Below, one piece after another: positions 1 through 11,157 of a stretch of 64,000 bases of DNA (positions are counted from its first letter, which is position 1; each line of letters opens with the position of its first letter). Made by a program: the position numbers and the translations under genes. The notes under the pieces are model-generated. The model was given only the letters and a program-made list of their open reading frames with translations. It was not told the origin of the DNA and ran no database searches. Source of the DNA: Gordonia westfalica (GTDB lineage: Bacteria; Actinomycetota; Actinomycetes; Mycobacteriales; Mycobacteriaceae); the NCBI RefSeq assembly GCF_900105725.1, contig NZ_FNLM01000034.1:992001-1056000 (forward strand), in the 5' to 3' direction.

Positions 1-617
1 GTTCGCGACGCTGCGTCCACCGATGTGAGGTCGGACGCGTCCGGTCCCCCGGCGAGGTGATCGTCGTCGAGGTCGCCGACGCCGAGGTCGGCTGTGCGTG
101 AGGACAACACGCAGACCAGATAGATGATCGCGAAGGCGAACGGCGCGCAGATGAGCAACGTCCAGGGTGCACTGTGCCCGGCGCGCGTACCGCCGTCGAG
201 CCAGAGGTCGGGCACCACGCGGTACACCGAATCGAGCGGCAGGCCGGCGATGTCGTCGTCGAATCTCAGCCCTGCCAACCACATTCCGAGCTGGGCGCCG
301 ATCGCGGAACCGGCCACGGTACCGACCGCGGGCACCAGGAATCCGGTGACGCCGCGCCACGGCCGCGCCGCTGCCCAGGCGACGAGTGCGGCGATGCCGC
401 CGTAGGCGAACATGATCAGCGCGAAGGCGCCGACGCCGTCGAACTCGGTCGGGATGTTCTCACGGGTCAGCCCCTTGAACACGACGCCGGTCGTGGGGGG
501 TGTCACCACTGCCCAGATCGCACCGGCGACCGCGCCGAGCACGAGCACCGCCGCGGTCACGGTGAGCAGGGTCGCGACCGACCGGGCGGGTCGTCGCCCG
601 GGCACCTGACCGTTCAC
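1..617 (-). CDS. DUF2567-like membrane protein (partial, C-terminus off the window)
   Basis: The visible part is about 205 residues from a GTG start at 617; the 3' end lies beyond base 1. One hydrophobic segment follows the basic N-terminus ([11 protein letters not shown]...), and further hydrophobic stretches lie near residues 60-80, 85-105 and 145-165, so it is a multi-pass membrane protein. Its start overlaps the bsaP stop by 4 bases, so the two are probably translationally coupled. The same small arrangement (bioB, bsaP, DUF2567 membrane protein) is found in M. tuberculosis at Rv1589-Rv1591, which is the basis of the family call. Its function is unknown; being last in the biotin operon is only a hint. 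Confidence 0.75.
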   Translation of the reverse strand, partial: MNGQVPGRRPARSVATLLTVTAAVLVLGAVAGAIWAVVTPPTTGVVFKGLTRENIPTEFDGVGAFALIMFAYGGIAALVAWAAARPWRGVTGFLVPAVGTVAGSAIGAQLGMWLAGLRFDDDIAGLPLDSVYRVVPDLWLDGGTRAGHSAPWTLLICAPFAFAIIYLVCVLSSRTADLGVGDLDDDHLAGGPDASDLTSVDAASR

Positions 618-853
618 CGACGACCCAGCTCGGCCGAGTCGACCGTCCCGTGGCGAGAGCACCGCGCGCTCCAGCCGTCGGGACGGACCTGCACGACCAT
701 GCGGCGTCCACACTGCCCGCAGAAGCGTGGCGGCTCAAGACCCAGTCGCGCGGCCGGCGGGATGGCGTCGGGTGCCTGCAGTTCCAGTTCGAGGCCGGTG
801 TAGACGCCGTACCTGCACGGTTCGGCGAGCGGCCCCGGGACGGTGTCGATCAT
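614..853 (-). CDS. bsaP: Biotin synthase auxiliary protein BsaP
   Basis: A 79-residue protein with four cysteines: Cys13, a CGQC pair (Cys45 and Cys48) and Cys65 in the C-terminal third. It corresponds in size and place to Rv1590 of M. tuberculosis, which lies directly after bioB. In mycobacteria this small protein is known to be needed by the biotin synthase to turn dethiobiotin into biotin; the cysteines suggest metal or iron-sulfur binding. It starts 49 bases after the bioB stop and overlaps the next gene by 4 bases. The call rests on context and the cysteine pattern. Confidence 0.8.
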   Translation of the reverse strand: MIDTVPGPLAEPCRYGVYTGLELELQAPDAIPPAARLGLEPPRFCGQCGRRMVVQVRPDGWSARCSRHGTVDSAELGRR

Positions 854-902
854 GAGAGAACACGCTACCGATCGTCTGGGATTGTCGGGACTGGCGGAGA
901 CG

Positions 903-1940
903 TCAGATCGTGTCGTTCAGCGACTTGATCGGCATCGACAGGTCGCTGAGCAGGTCGAGGTCGTCCTCGGCGGGCCGGCCGAGAGTCGTCAGGTAGTTGC
1001 CGACGATGACCGCGTTGATGCCGCCGAGGATGCCCTGCTTGGCGCCGAGGTCGCCCAGAGTGATCTCACGGCCGCCGGCGAACCGCAGGATGGTGCGCGG
1101 CAGGGCGAGACGGAAGGCGGCCACCGACTTGAGCGCCTCGGACGCGGGCAGCACGTCGAGATCGCCGAAGGGCGTACCGGGACGCGGGTTGAGGAAGTTC
1201 AGCGGCACCTCGTCGGGCTCGAGTGCGGCCAGATCGGCGGCGAACTCGGCGCGCTGCTCGAGGCTCTCCCCCATGCCGAGGATGCCGCCGCAGCACACCT
1301 CCATGCCGGCTTCGCGGACCATGCGCAGGGTGTCCCACCGCTCCTCCCACGTGTGGGTGGTGACGACGTTCGGGAAGTGGCTGCGCGCGGTCTCGAGGTT
1401 GTGGTTGTAGCGGTGCACACCCATGTCGCGGAGCTGGTCGACCTGCTCCTGGGTGAGCATGCCGAGGCTGCAGGCGATCTGGATGTCGACCTCGTTGCGG
1501 ATGGCCTCGATGCCGGCCGCGACCTGGCTCAGCAGACGCTTGTCGGGTCCACGGACGGCGGCCACGATGCAGAACTCTGTCGCACCCGTCTTGGCGGTCT
1601 GCTTGGCAGCCTCCACCAGCGACGGGATGTCGATCCAGGCGCTGCGCACCGGCGAGGCGAAAAGCCCCGACTGCGAGCAGAAGTGGCAGTCCTCGGGGCA
1701 GCCACCGGTCTTCAGCGAGATGATGCCCTCGACCTCGACCTCCGGGCCGCACCACTTCATGCGCACGTCGTGGGCGAGCTGCAGCAGTTCGGTCAGGCGA
1801 TCGTCGTCCAGACGCAGCACGGCCAGGACCTGGTCGCGGTCGAGCGGTTCACCGCGCTCGAGCACCTGTTCGCGGGCGATGGCGAGGATGTCGTCGGACG
1901 TCTGTGCGTCGCGGGCGGTGTCGACGGTTGCCTGTGTCAC
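903..1940 (-). CDS. bioB: Biotin synthase BioB
   Basis: A 345-residue radical SAM enzyme that inserts sulfur into dethiobiotin, the last step of biotin synthesis. The radical SAM motif CPEDCHFC is at residues 81-88 (Cys81, Cys85, Cys88) within [14 protein letters not shown], and later motifs typical of BioB follow ([20 protein letters not shown]). Length is normal. The GTG start at 1940 is preceded by AAGGAG about 10 bases upstream, which supports it. The gene lies 82 bases after bioD and is followed by bsaP, so it is probably the fourth gene of the bioAFDB transcript controlled at 5562-5615. Confidence 0.97.
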   Translation of the reverse strand: MTQATVDTARDAQTSDDILAIAREQVLERGEPLDRDQVLAVLRLDDDRLTELLQLAHDVRMKWCGPEVEVEGIISLKTGGCPEDCHFCSQSGLFASPVRSAWIDIPSLVEAAKQTAKTGATEFCIVAAVRGPDKRLLSQVAAGIEAIRNEVDIQIACSLGMLTQEQVDQLRDMGVHRYNHNLETARSHFPNVVTTHTWEERWDTLRMVREAGMEVCCGGILGMGESLEQRAEFAADLAALEPDEVPLNFLNPRPGTPFGDLDVLPASEALKSVAAFRLALPRTILRFAGGREITLGDLGAKQGILGGINAVIVGNYLTTLGRPAEDDLDLLSDLSMPIKSLNDTI

Positions 1941-2022
1941 GGGGCTGAACTCCTTGTACTGGAACTGATTGCGGGCTGGAACTGTCTACGAGGGCGGAGA
2001 GGGGCTACGGGGCGGGAACGGT

Positions 2023-3033
2023 CTACGGGGTCCGGGCGAGCGATGCCGGGCGACTGGTCGATGAGCCGGCGAGCCACTCGGGGTCGAACCACGTCGGTGC
2101 GACCCGGCGGAACTCCTCGGGGCCGAGGGCGGCGGCCCCCGCGGGCAACACCCCGATCACCGGGACGCCGGTGATCCGCGGCAGGTCGGAGCGGTTGCAG
2201 CGCATGGCGAGGTCGGGGTCCGGCGGCCACCACCCGATCACGAGTCCGGCAGGACGGAGTCCGCGCGCGCGAACCGCGTTCACGGTCAGCTCGGCGTGGT
2301 TGAGGGCACCGAGGCCGGGAGCCACGACGATGACGACGCCGTCGTCCGTCCCGGGCGCCAGGGTCTCGGCGGCGATGTCGAGGATGGTGGCGGACTCCCC
2401 CAGCCGCACCAGAACACCGCCGGCGCCTTCGACGAGGGTGAGATCATGCGTGGCCGCGAGGTCGTCGACCGTGCGCACGATGACCGCGGGATCGGCGAGC
2501 GGCATACCCGCGCGCCGAGCCGCGGTGTCCGGGGCGAGCGGTTCGGGATAACGGTAGGACTCGACCGTCGTCACGTCGCCGACGAGGCGCGCGACTTCGG
2601 CGAGGTCGCCGGGTTCGGTTGGTGCGACACCGGTTTGGACGGGTTTGCAGACGGCGACGGTGGCTGCGCGGGGCGGTCCGGTCGCCGGCCCTTCGTGGCT
2701 CGTCGCTTGCGCTCCTCGCACCTCAGGGAGCGAGGGAGCTGCCGCCAGCGCTCCTCGCACCTCAGGGAGCGAGGGAGCTGCCGCGTGCACTCCTCGCACC
2801 TCAGGGAGCGACGGGGCTGCGCGGGGCGGTCCGGTCGCCGGCCCTTCGTGGCTCGTCGCTTGCGCTCCTCGCACCTCAGGGAGCGAAGGAGCTGCCGCGT
2901 GCGCTCCTCGCACCTCAGGGAGCGAGGAGGCTGCCGCGAGCGCGGCGGTGACGACCGTCTTGCCGACGTCGGTCGAGGTGCCGGTGACGGCGAGGACGCG
3001 CCCGCGTGCCGGTGGCGGGGTCGGTGAGGTCAT
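2023..3033 (-). CDS. bioD: Dethiobiotin synthetase BioD with palindromic-repeat insertion
   Basis: ATP-dependent enzyme that closes the ureido ring of dethiobiotin from diaminopelargonic acid and CO2. The Walker A motif GTSTDVGKT is at residues 18-26 and the substrate motif KPVQTG at about 130-135. In ordinary BioD these lie some 15-20 residues apart; here residues 36-124 are an extra stretch with five copies of SLPEVRG. Without it the protein would be about 246 residues, normal for the family. The extra segment is encoded by palindromic DNA repeats (see 2662-2928) and keeps the frame. It sits where BioD has a loop between the P-loop helix and the next strand, so the enzyme may still fold. 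The start overlaps the bioF stop region... the bioF-bioD junction is a 4-base overlap (3030-3033). Confidence 0.93.
   Translation of the reverse strand: MTSPTPPPARGRVLAVTGTSTDVGKTVVTAALAAASSLPEVRGAHAAAPSLPEVRGAQATSHEGPATGPPRAAPSLPEVRGVHAAAPSLPEVRGALAAAPSLPEVRGAQATSHEGPATGPPRAATVAVCKPVQTGVAPTEPGDLAEVARLVGDVTTVESYRYPEPLAPDTAARRAGMPLADPAVIVRTVDDLAATHDLTLVEGAGGVLVRLGESATILDIAAETLAPGTDDGVVIVVAPGLGALNHAELTVNAVRARGLRPAGLVIGWWPPDPDLAMRCNRSDLPRITGVPVIGVLPAGAAALGPEEFRRVAPTWFDPEWLAGSSTSRPASLARTP
2662..2928 (-). repeat. Coding palindromic repeat array inside bioD
   Basis: Five copies of a short palindromic unit (GCTCC, 11-base loop, GGGAGC on the plus strand) with left cores starting near 2711, 2750, 2790, 2865 and 2904. 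Spacings are 39, 39, 75 and 39 bases, all multiples of three. A longer block of about 68 bases (2666-2733) recurs at 2819-2887, a 153-base period. Read on the minus strand each unit encodes SLPEVRGA. The same unit, including the flank ending in CTTCG(T/A)GGCTCGTCGCT, occurs in non-coding DNA at 40568-40727, so this is a dispersed repeat that has entered a gene. Confidence 0.93.
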
Positions 3034-4214
3034 CGTGCACCCACCTCACGCAGCGCGGCGTCGACGACCTCGGCGACGTGGTCGAGGGTCGCGGCGTCGA
3101 GGTCGGCGCGCACGGTGATGCGCAGACGGGACGTGCCCGGCGGGACCGACGGCGGGCGGAAGCAACCGACGAGGACGCCCCGGTCACGACAGGCCGCGGC
3201 CGCGTCGACGGCCTGTTGCGGGTCGCCGACGATGATCGAGATCACCGCGGCGGCGGGCTCATCGGCGCCGCAAGCGCGGGCGAGGTGGCGAGCGTTGTCC
3301 CGCAACCGGTCCGGCAGCGCAGGGTCGGCCCGCAGGATTCGCAGGGCGGCCCGCGCCGCGCCGACCGCCGCCGGATTGAGTCCGGTGTCGAAGATCATGG
3401 GCCGCGCGCAGTCGATCAGATGCGACCGCAGGATCTCCGGCCCGAGGACAACTCCGCCCTGCGATCCGAACGACTTGGACAGGACCGTGGTGACCACGAG
3501 GTCCGGGGCACCGGAAAGTCCTTGTTCGGCAACCAGTCCGCGCCCACCGGGACCACGGACGCCGACGGCGTGGGCCTCGTCGACGAGCAGCGTCGCACCG
3601 TGTGCGCGAGCAGCCGCGTACAGGTCGGCGACCGGGGCCGGTTCGCCGTCGATGCTGTACACCGAGTCGGTGACGACCAGAGCACGCTCCTCGGTGCGTT
3701 CGGCCAGTGCCGCGCGGACGGCGTCGTGATCGCCGCGGTCGACGACGACCACACGAGCCCGGGACAGGCGGCACCCGTCGATCAGCGATGCATGACTTCC
3801 GGTGTCGCTCACGATCAGGTCGCCGCGACCGGCGAGCGCGGTGACCGCACCGACGTTGGCGAGGTAGCCAGAGGAGAAGGCCAGCGCGGCAGGGAAACCC
3901 AGGAAGTCGGCGAGTTCGTTCTCCAGGTCGACATGCGCCTGCGTGGTGCCCACGACCAGCCTCGACGCCGTCGAGCCGCCGCCCCACTGCGCGGCCGCGG
4001 CCTGCGCACCGGCGACGACGTCGGGGTGCGTCGACAGCCCGAGGTAGTCATTCGATCCGAGATTGATCGCATCGACACCGACGCGACGCACGTGCGGGTC
4101 GCGGTGCAGCCCGGCCTCGGCGCGGTCGCGGGCGGCCCGGGCGAGCCAACCGAGTCCGACCTCACCCGAGGTGATGTCGTGACCGGCGGCCGGCTGTCCC
4201 GAGGTGATGGTCAT
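3030..4214 (-). CDS. bioF: 8-amino-7-oxononanoate synthase BioF
   Basis: A 394-residue PLP-dependent alpha-oxoamine synthase that joins pimeloyl thioester and L-alanine to give 8-amino-7-oxononanoate. The PLP lysine is Lys247 in the motif SKSFGSQGG. The cofactor-binding [10 protein letters not shown] lies near residues 212-221, and SGYLANVG near 115-122. Length is typical. Start and stop overlap neighbours by 4 bases each (bioA stop at 4211-4214, bioD start at 3030-3033), showing a tightly coupled operon. Confidence 0.96.
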   Translation of the reverse strand: MTITSGQPAAGHDITSGEVGLGWLARAARDRAEAGLHRDPHVRRVGVDAINLGSNDYLGLSTHPDVVAGAQAAAAQWGGGSTASRLVVGTTQAHVDLENELADFLGFPAALAFSSGYLANVGAVTALAGRGDLIVSDTGSHASLIDGCRLSRARVVVVDRGDHDAVRAALAERTEERALVVTDSVYSIDGEPAPVADLYAAARAHGATLLVDEAHAVGVRGPGGRGLVAEQGLSGAPDLVVTTVLSKSFGSQGGVVLGPEILRSHLIDCARPMIFDTGLNPAAVGAARAALRILRADPALPDRLRDNARHLARACGADEPAAAVISIIVGDPQQAVDAAAACRDRGVLVGCFRPPSVPPGTSRLRITVRADLDAATLDHVAEVVDAALREVGAR

Positions 4215-5527
4215 GACCGCGCCCCCACGAGTTCGGCAGTTGCAGAAGATGTTTCACTCAGCGTGGCCCGCACCGCCGCGGAGATCCCGCGCACGATGGT
4301 CGCCACGTCGTCGGGCGTGCAGATGAACGGCGGCATCGTGTAGACGAGATTGCGGAAGGGCCGCAGCCACGCCCCGGCGGCGATCGCGGCCGCGGTCGCC
4401 GCAGACATGTCGACGGGGCGGTCGAGCTCGACGACCCCGATCGCGCCGTGTACCCGGACATCGACGACGCCGTCGAGGTCCCGCAGCGGCGCCAGGCCGT
4501 CGGCGAGACCCTTCCCGATCTCCGCCACACGTGCGGCCCAGGGCGTCTCCAGCAGCAACTCGATTGCGGCGACGGCCACCGCGCAGGCGAGCGGGTTGGC
4601 CATGAAGGTCGGGCCGTGGGCGAGACCGCCGGCCTCGCCGGCGCTGATGACCTCGGCGAGGTGGGAGGTGCACAGCGTGGCAGCGAGGGTCATGTAGCCG
4701 CCGGTCAGCGCCTTGCCGACGCACATGATGTCGGGGGCGACCTGCGCGGCGTCGGCGGCGAAGAGCGTTCCGGTACGGCCGAAGCCGGTGGCGATCTCGT
4801 CGAAGATCAGCAGGACGCCGTGGCGGTCGCAGATGTCGCGCAGGGCGGACAGATATGCGGGATCGTGGAAGCGCATACCGCCGGCGCCCTGGACGACCGG
4901 TTCGACGATGACGGCCGCGAGCTCGTCGCGGTGCTCACGGACCGCCGTCTCCAGCGTGGCCACGTACTCCGGTCGATAGTCGGCGGGCGGAGCGTCGACG
5001 AACACCTGCTGCGCGAGGACGGTCGACCACATCGAGTGCATGCCGCCGTCGGGGTCGCAGACACTCATCGGCGTGAAGGTGTCGCCGTGGTAGCCGCCCC
5101 GCCAGGTCAGCAGCCGGGTGCGCCGCGACTGTCCGCGGCTGCGCCAGTACTGCAACGCCATCTTGACCGCGACCTCCACCGAGACCGAACCCGAGTCGCA
5201 GAAGAACACCTTCTGCAGCGGTTCGGGGGTCAGCTCGACCAGGAGCTGCGCGAGCCGGGCTGCGGGTTCGTGGGTGAGGCCGCCGAACATGACGTGCGAC
5301 ATGCGCCCCATCTGAACCGCGGCCGCGGCGTCGAGGCGCGGGTGCCGGTAACCGTGGATCGCCGCCCACCACGAACTCATCCCGTCGACCACCGACCGTC
5401 CGTCGGCGAGTTCGAGGTGAACCCCCGACGCCGACGACACCACCAGCGGCTCGGTCGTCGCGGGCAACGCCCCGTACGGATGCCAGATGTGCTCGGCGTC
5501 GACACGGCTGATCTCGGCCTGGTCCAC
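4211..5527 (-). CDS. bioA: Adenosylmethionine-8-amino-7-oxononanoate aminotransferase BioA
   Basis: A 438-residue class III aminotransferase that converts 8-amino-7-oxononanoate to 7,8-diaminopelargonate with S-adenosylmethionine as amino donor. The PLP lysine is about Lys272 in [11 protein letters not shown], and the upstream [11 protein letters not shown] is the family aspartate motif. The open frame reaches further upstream, but the GTG at 5527 is preferred: it follows GGAGGAG at a good distance and gives the usual BioA N-terminus ([10 protein letters not shown]). Longer starts would run through the operators at 5562-5615. It is the first gene of the biotin operon. Confidence 0.95.
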   Translation of the reverse strand: MDQAEISRVDAEHIWHPYGALPATTEPLVVSSASGVHLELADGRSVVDGMSSWWAAIHGYRHPRLDAAAAVQMGRMSHVMFGGLTHEPAARLAQLLVELTPEPLQKVFFCDSGSVSVEVAVKMALQYWRSRGQSRRTRLLTWRGGYHGDTFTPMSVCDPDGGMHSMWSTVLAQQVFVDAPPADYRPEYVATLETAVREHRDELAAVIVEPVVQGAGGMRFHDPAYLSALRDICDRHGVLLIFDEIATGFGRTGTLFAADAAQVAPDIMCVGKALTGGYMTLAATLCTSHLAEVISAGEAGGLAHGPTFMANPLACAVAVAAIELLLETPWAARVAEIGKGLADGLAPLRDLDGVVDVRVHGAIGVVELDRPVDMSAATAAAIAAGAWLRPFRNLVYTMPPFICTPDDVATIVRGISAAVRATLSETSSATAELVGARS

Positions 5528-5561
5528 GGCGCGCTCCTCCTGTCTGTCCCCCGCGATCGCC

Positions 5562-5615
5562 TGGACACCGTCCAGGATTCCTGAACACCGTACAGGTAGG
5601 CCTGGACGGTGTACA
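5562..5615. promoter_or_regulatory. Three BioQ-type operator boxes between bioA and the TetR gene
   Basis: Three 13-base palindromic boxes: TGGACACCGTCCA (5562-5574, perfect), TGAACACCGTACA (5582-5594) and TGGACGGTGTACA (5603-5615). They are spaced 20 and 21 bases apart, close to two helical turns, so repressors would bind the same face. The pattern TGAAC-N3-GTxCA matches the BioQ box described in Corynebacterium and Mycobacterium. The boxes fill the gap between the divergent bioA and TetR starts, so both are probably controlled. Confidence 0.85.
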
Positions 5616-5649
5616 GGTGGCTCGCGAGAGGCGGTCGGCGACCGGTCAC

Positions 5650-5655
5650 TACGCT
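5650..5655 (+). promoter_or_regulatory. Candidate -10 element for a leaderless bioQ transcript
   Basis: TACGCT lies six bases before the GTG at 5662, the distance expected if transcription starts at or next to the start codon. No ribosome binding site precedes that GTG. This supports the GTG at 5662 over an in-frame GTG at 5617 and fits the common use of leaderless mRNAs in Mycobacteriales. Confidence 0.5.
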
Positions 5656-5661
5656 GACCGC

Positions 5662-6219
5662 GTGAGCAACAGCCGCACCGACGTCCTCCGCGCTGCCCGC
5701 GACATCCTGCGCGAGCACAGCCTGGCCGACCTGTCGATGCGCCGGCTCGCCACCGAGCTCGGGGTGCGTCCCAACGCCCTGTACTGGCATTTCCCCAACA
5801 AACAGACCCTGCTGGCGGCACTCGCCGACGACATCCTCGGCGCGGTCGTGATCCCCGCCTCCGACCTGGCGTGGGACGAACGACTGCAGCTGCTCGCCAC
5901 CGGGATGCGCGCCGCCCTGCTCGACGTGCCCGACAGCGCCGAGGTCGTGTCGTCGAGCTGGGCCAGCGGCCTGTCCACCAAGGCCATCACCGCCGACATC
6001 GTCGCGGCTGCGCATGCCGGCAGCCTGTCCCTGCGCGACGCGGAGGCCGTCAGCACCGCCGTGTGCCAGCTCGTCATCGGCCTGACCATCGAGGAACAGA
6101 CGCGTGCACAGATGGAGCGCCTCGGCGTCACCGGGCCGTCGGGACGGAACTTCGACGGCGAGTTCGTGGACGGGCTGACGATCATCCTCGACGGGGCCCG
6201 CACCCGGGCCGGTGACTAG
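5662..6219 (+). CDS. bioQ: TetR-family repressor, BioQ-like
   Basis: A 185-residue TetR regulator. The N-terminal helix-turn-helix is clear ([30 protein letters not shown], residues about 25-55); the C-terminal ligand domain is less conserved. It is divergent from bioA and the gap holds three BioQ-type boxes, so it most likely represses the biotin genes and itself. In this group BioQ is usually controlled indirectly through the biotin status of the cell. An upstream GTG at 5617 would add 15 residues but starts next to the third operator. The exact effector is not visible in the sequence. Confidence 0.8.
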   Translation: MSNSRTDVLRAARDILREHSLADLSMRRLATELGVRPNALYWHFPNKQTLLAALADDILGAVVIPASDLAWDERLQLLATGMRAALLDVPDSAEVVSSSWASGLSTKAITADIVAAAHAGSLSLRDAEAVSTAVCQLVIGLTIEEQTRAQMERLGVTGPSGRNFDGEFVDGLTIILDGARTRAGD

Positions 6220-6322
6220 TGCAACGCACCCGGGTGTCGCGGCCCGCTGAGTCGAGAATTCACAGGATCGGCGGGTACATTGCTACCCGGCCGAAACCGT
6301 TCCCGACCCGAAAGACTCCTCT

Positions 6323-8521
6323 GTGGCATCGACGACTCGAGTAGTGGCGCCGGAGTCGGCCCCCTCGACGCCGACGACCCCCGCCTACCGCACGGACCTC
6401 GACGGTCTGCGCGGCATCGCGATCACCCTCGTGGCCTGCTTCCACGTGTGGTTCGGGAAGGTCTCCGGCGGTGTCGACGTCTTCCTCACCCTGTCGGGAT
6501 ACTTCTTCCTCGGTTCGCTCCTCCGGCATGCGATCTACGCCCAGAAGCCGAACGTCACCTTCCGCGACACCCTGAACCCGTGGCCGCGCCTGAAACGACT
6601 CCTGAAACGCCTGCTGCCCGCACTGATCACCGTGCTCCTCGCGGTCACGGTGCTCACGGTGGTGATCCTGCCGCAGACCCGCTGGGCCAACATCGGGCAC
6701 GAGGTCGTCGCGAGCGCCCTGTACTACCAGAACTGGTATCTGGCGTTGAACTCGCAGGACTACCTGGCCGCGAGTTCGGCGAACAGCCCGCTGCAGCACA
6801 TCTGGTCGATGTCGATGCAGGGACAGTTCTTCCTCCTGACGCTGCTCGTCGCGCTGGCGTTCGCCGGCGTCCTCAAGCTCCTCGCCGGCCTCGCGCGCCC
6901 GTTCGCCGATCCGCGGGTAATCAAATTCCTCGTCGGCGCCGCGGTGTTCGTCGTCGCGCTGGCGTCGTTCTGGTGGGCGCATCGCGGGATGGCCATCAAC
7001 CAGCCGTACAACTACTACTCCACGCTCTCCAGGCTCTGGGAGCCGCTCGCGGGCGGTCTGCTGGCGATCTGGCTGCCGAGCCTGCGCGTCCCGAACTGGG
7101 TGCGCAACACCGCCACCGTCGTCGCCCTGGCGCTGATCGTCAGCTGCGGTTTCTGGATCGACGGCGTGAACGAGTACCCGGGCCCGATGGCGCTGGTCCC
7201 GGTCGGTTCGACGCTGCTCATCATCTGGGCCGGTGCGACCGCGCTGCAGAAGCGGCCGCGAGGCGAACACGCCGCCCCGGACACGATGCCCGCGGTCAAC
7301 CGGATGCTGGCCGGCACCTGGCCGGTGTGGCTGGGCACCATCGCCTACTCGCTGTACCTGTGGCACTGGCCGCTGCTGATCTTCTACCTCACCTGGCGCG
7401 ACAAGAACCACGCGAACTTCCTCGAGGGTGTCGGCATCCTCGGGGTGTCGATCGGTCTCGCCTGGCTCACCAAGCGGTACATCGAGGACCCGCTCCGCGG
7501 CGGTGACCGGGCGGCCCTCGCACGAGGGAATCGGCAGGGCAGATCACGCCGGCTGTCCTACACCGCGGTGGTGACGTCGATCCTGTTGCTCGGCTCCGTG
7601 GTCGCGGGCGTCGGCATCAAGGTGTGGGAGAACCACGTCGACAACATCGTCGTCGACACCAAGAACCTCGACCCGCGGTCGTATCCGGGTGCACGGGCAC
7701 TCCTCGACGGGTGGCCGGTCCCCGCTCTCGACCCACAACCGTCGGCGCTCGAGGTGATCCAGGACTATCCCGAGACCTCCACCGACGGATACATGAGCGA
7801 CTTCACCGACAACGAGATCCACGTCGGTGTCTACGGTGACCCCAACGCCACCCGCACCATCGCACTCGCCGGCGGCTCCCACTCGGAGATGTGGATCTCC
7901 GCGCTCGACACACTCGGAAAACGCAACGGGTTCAAGGTCAAGACCTATCTGAAGATGGGTTGCCCGCTGTCGACCAACCGGATCCCCAAGCAGCGCGGCG
8001 TCCCCTACCCCGAGTGCTACGACTGGGGCCAGCGGGTCATCGACCGGGTCATCGCGGAGAAGCCCGACGCGGTCTTCACCAACTCGACGCGCCCGCGCGA
8101 CTATCAGCCCGGCGACTGGGTGCCGCCGGACTACACCCCGATCTTCGATCGCTTCCTCGACGCCGGAGTCCCGGTGTTCGGGATGCGGGACACACCGTGG
8201 CCGAAGAACGGCAAGGGCACCATCGACACACCCATCTGCCTCGCCGACGGCGGCGACGCGGAGAGCTGCGGTTCGCGCCGCGCCACCGTCCTCGCCCCCG
8301 AGGACCCGGCGCTGGAACTCGCCGCCACCCGCCCGGACTTCCATCCGCTCGACATGTCGAGGGGCATCTGCACCGACGACTTCTGCCCGGCGATCATCGG
8401 CAACATCACCGTTTACAAGGACCCACATCATCTGTCGGCGACGTTCGTCCGGAGTCTCACGGACGAACTCGGCCGCCAGATGGAGGCCCAGCTCCCCTGG
8501 ACTGGCCCACAGGTGCCGTGA
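6323..8521 (+). CDS. Acyltransferase 3 (OafA-like) with C-terminal SGNH domain
   Basis: A 732-residue membrane O-acyltransferase. The N-terminal half has the family start motif (YRTDLDGLRGIA, then H in VACFHVWFG) followed by about ten membrane segments to residue ~420. The C-terminal part, outside the membrane, looks like an SGNH esterase-fold domain: a serine block GGSHS near residues 517-521 and a DPHH block near 698-701 would supply the catalytic Ser and Asp/His. GGSHS departs from the usual GDSH. Such proteins acetylate cell-surface glycans or peptidoglycan. M. tuberculosis has a related gene (Rv1565c) next to treX, as here. The GTG start has only a weak ribosome site; substrate unknown. 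Confidence 0.85.
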   Translation: MASTTRVVAPESAPSTPTTPAYRTDLDGLRGIAITLVACFHVWFGKVSGGVDVFLTLSGYFFLGSLLRHAIYAQKPNVTFRDTLNPWPRLKRLLKRLLPALITVLLAVTVLTVVILPQTRWANIGHEVVASALYYQNWYLALNSQDYLAASSANSPLQHIWSMSMQGQFFLLTLLVALAFAGVLKLLAGLARPFADPRVIKFLVGAAVFVVALASFWWAHRGMAINQPYNYYSTLSRLWEPLAGGLLAIWLPSLRVPNWVRNTATVVALALIVSCGFWIDGVNEYPGPMALVPVGSTLLIIWAGATALQKRPRGEHAAPDTMPAVNRMLAGTWPVWLGTIAYSLYLWHWPLLIFYLTWRDKNHANFLEGVGILGVSIGLAWLTKRYIEDPLRGGDRAALARGNRQGRSRRLSYTAVVTSILLLGSVVAGVGIKVWENHVDNIVVDTKNLDPRSYPGARALLDGWPVPALDPQPSALEVIQDYPETSTDGYMSDFTDNEIHVGVYGDPNATRTIALAGGSHSEMWISALDTLGKRNGFKVKTYLKMGCPLSTNRIPKQRGVPYPECYDWGQRVIDRVIAEKPDAVFTNSTRPRDYQPGDWVPPDYTPIFDRFLDAGVPVFGMRDTPWPKNGKGTIDTPICLADGGDAESCGSRRATVLAPEDPALELAATRPDFHPLDMSRGICTDDFCPAIIGNITVYKDPHHLSATFVRSLTDELGRQMEAQLPWTGPQVP

Positions 8522-8603
8522 CCTGCAACTTTCACATCACGAACGACATCACCAGGACTCCGCCGGTGAGCCTGCCCGCTTTGTCGGTGATTCGCTCTCC
8601 GAG

Positions 8604-8632
8604 ATGACCGCCTGACCCAACACGACTAGTGT
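8604..8632 (+). promoter_or_regulatory. Candidate promoter of glgX, leaderless
   Basis: ATGACC (8604-8609, four of six matches to TTGACA) and TAGTGT (8627-8632) are 17 bases apart. TAGTGT is six bases before the ATG at 8639 and no ribosome site is present, which suggests a leaderless transcript. Confidence 0.45.
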
Positions 8633-8638
8633 CGACCC

Positions 8639-11152
<2,514 letters not shown>

Positions 11153-11157
11153 CAACG

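Noticed and set aside
2296..3118. Plus-strand genes with SSHLRERG or LLAPQGA repeats opposite bioD
   Set aside because: They are translations of the palindromic repeat on the wrong strand; bioD on the minus strand accounts for the region.
6265..6292. Terminator after bioQ (CGGGTA...TACCCG)
   Set aside because: The stem is short and imperfect and overlaps a possible -10 (TACATT) for the acyltransferase, so neither call is firm.
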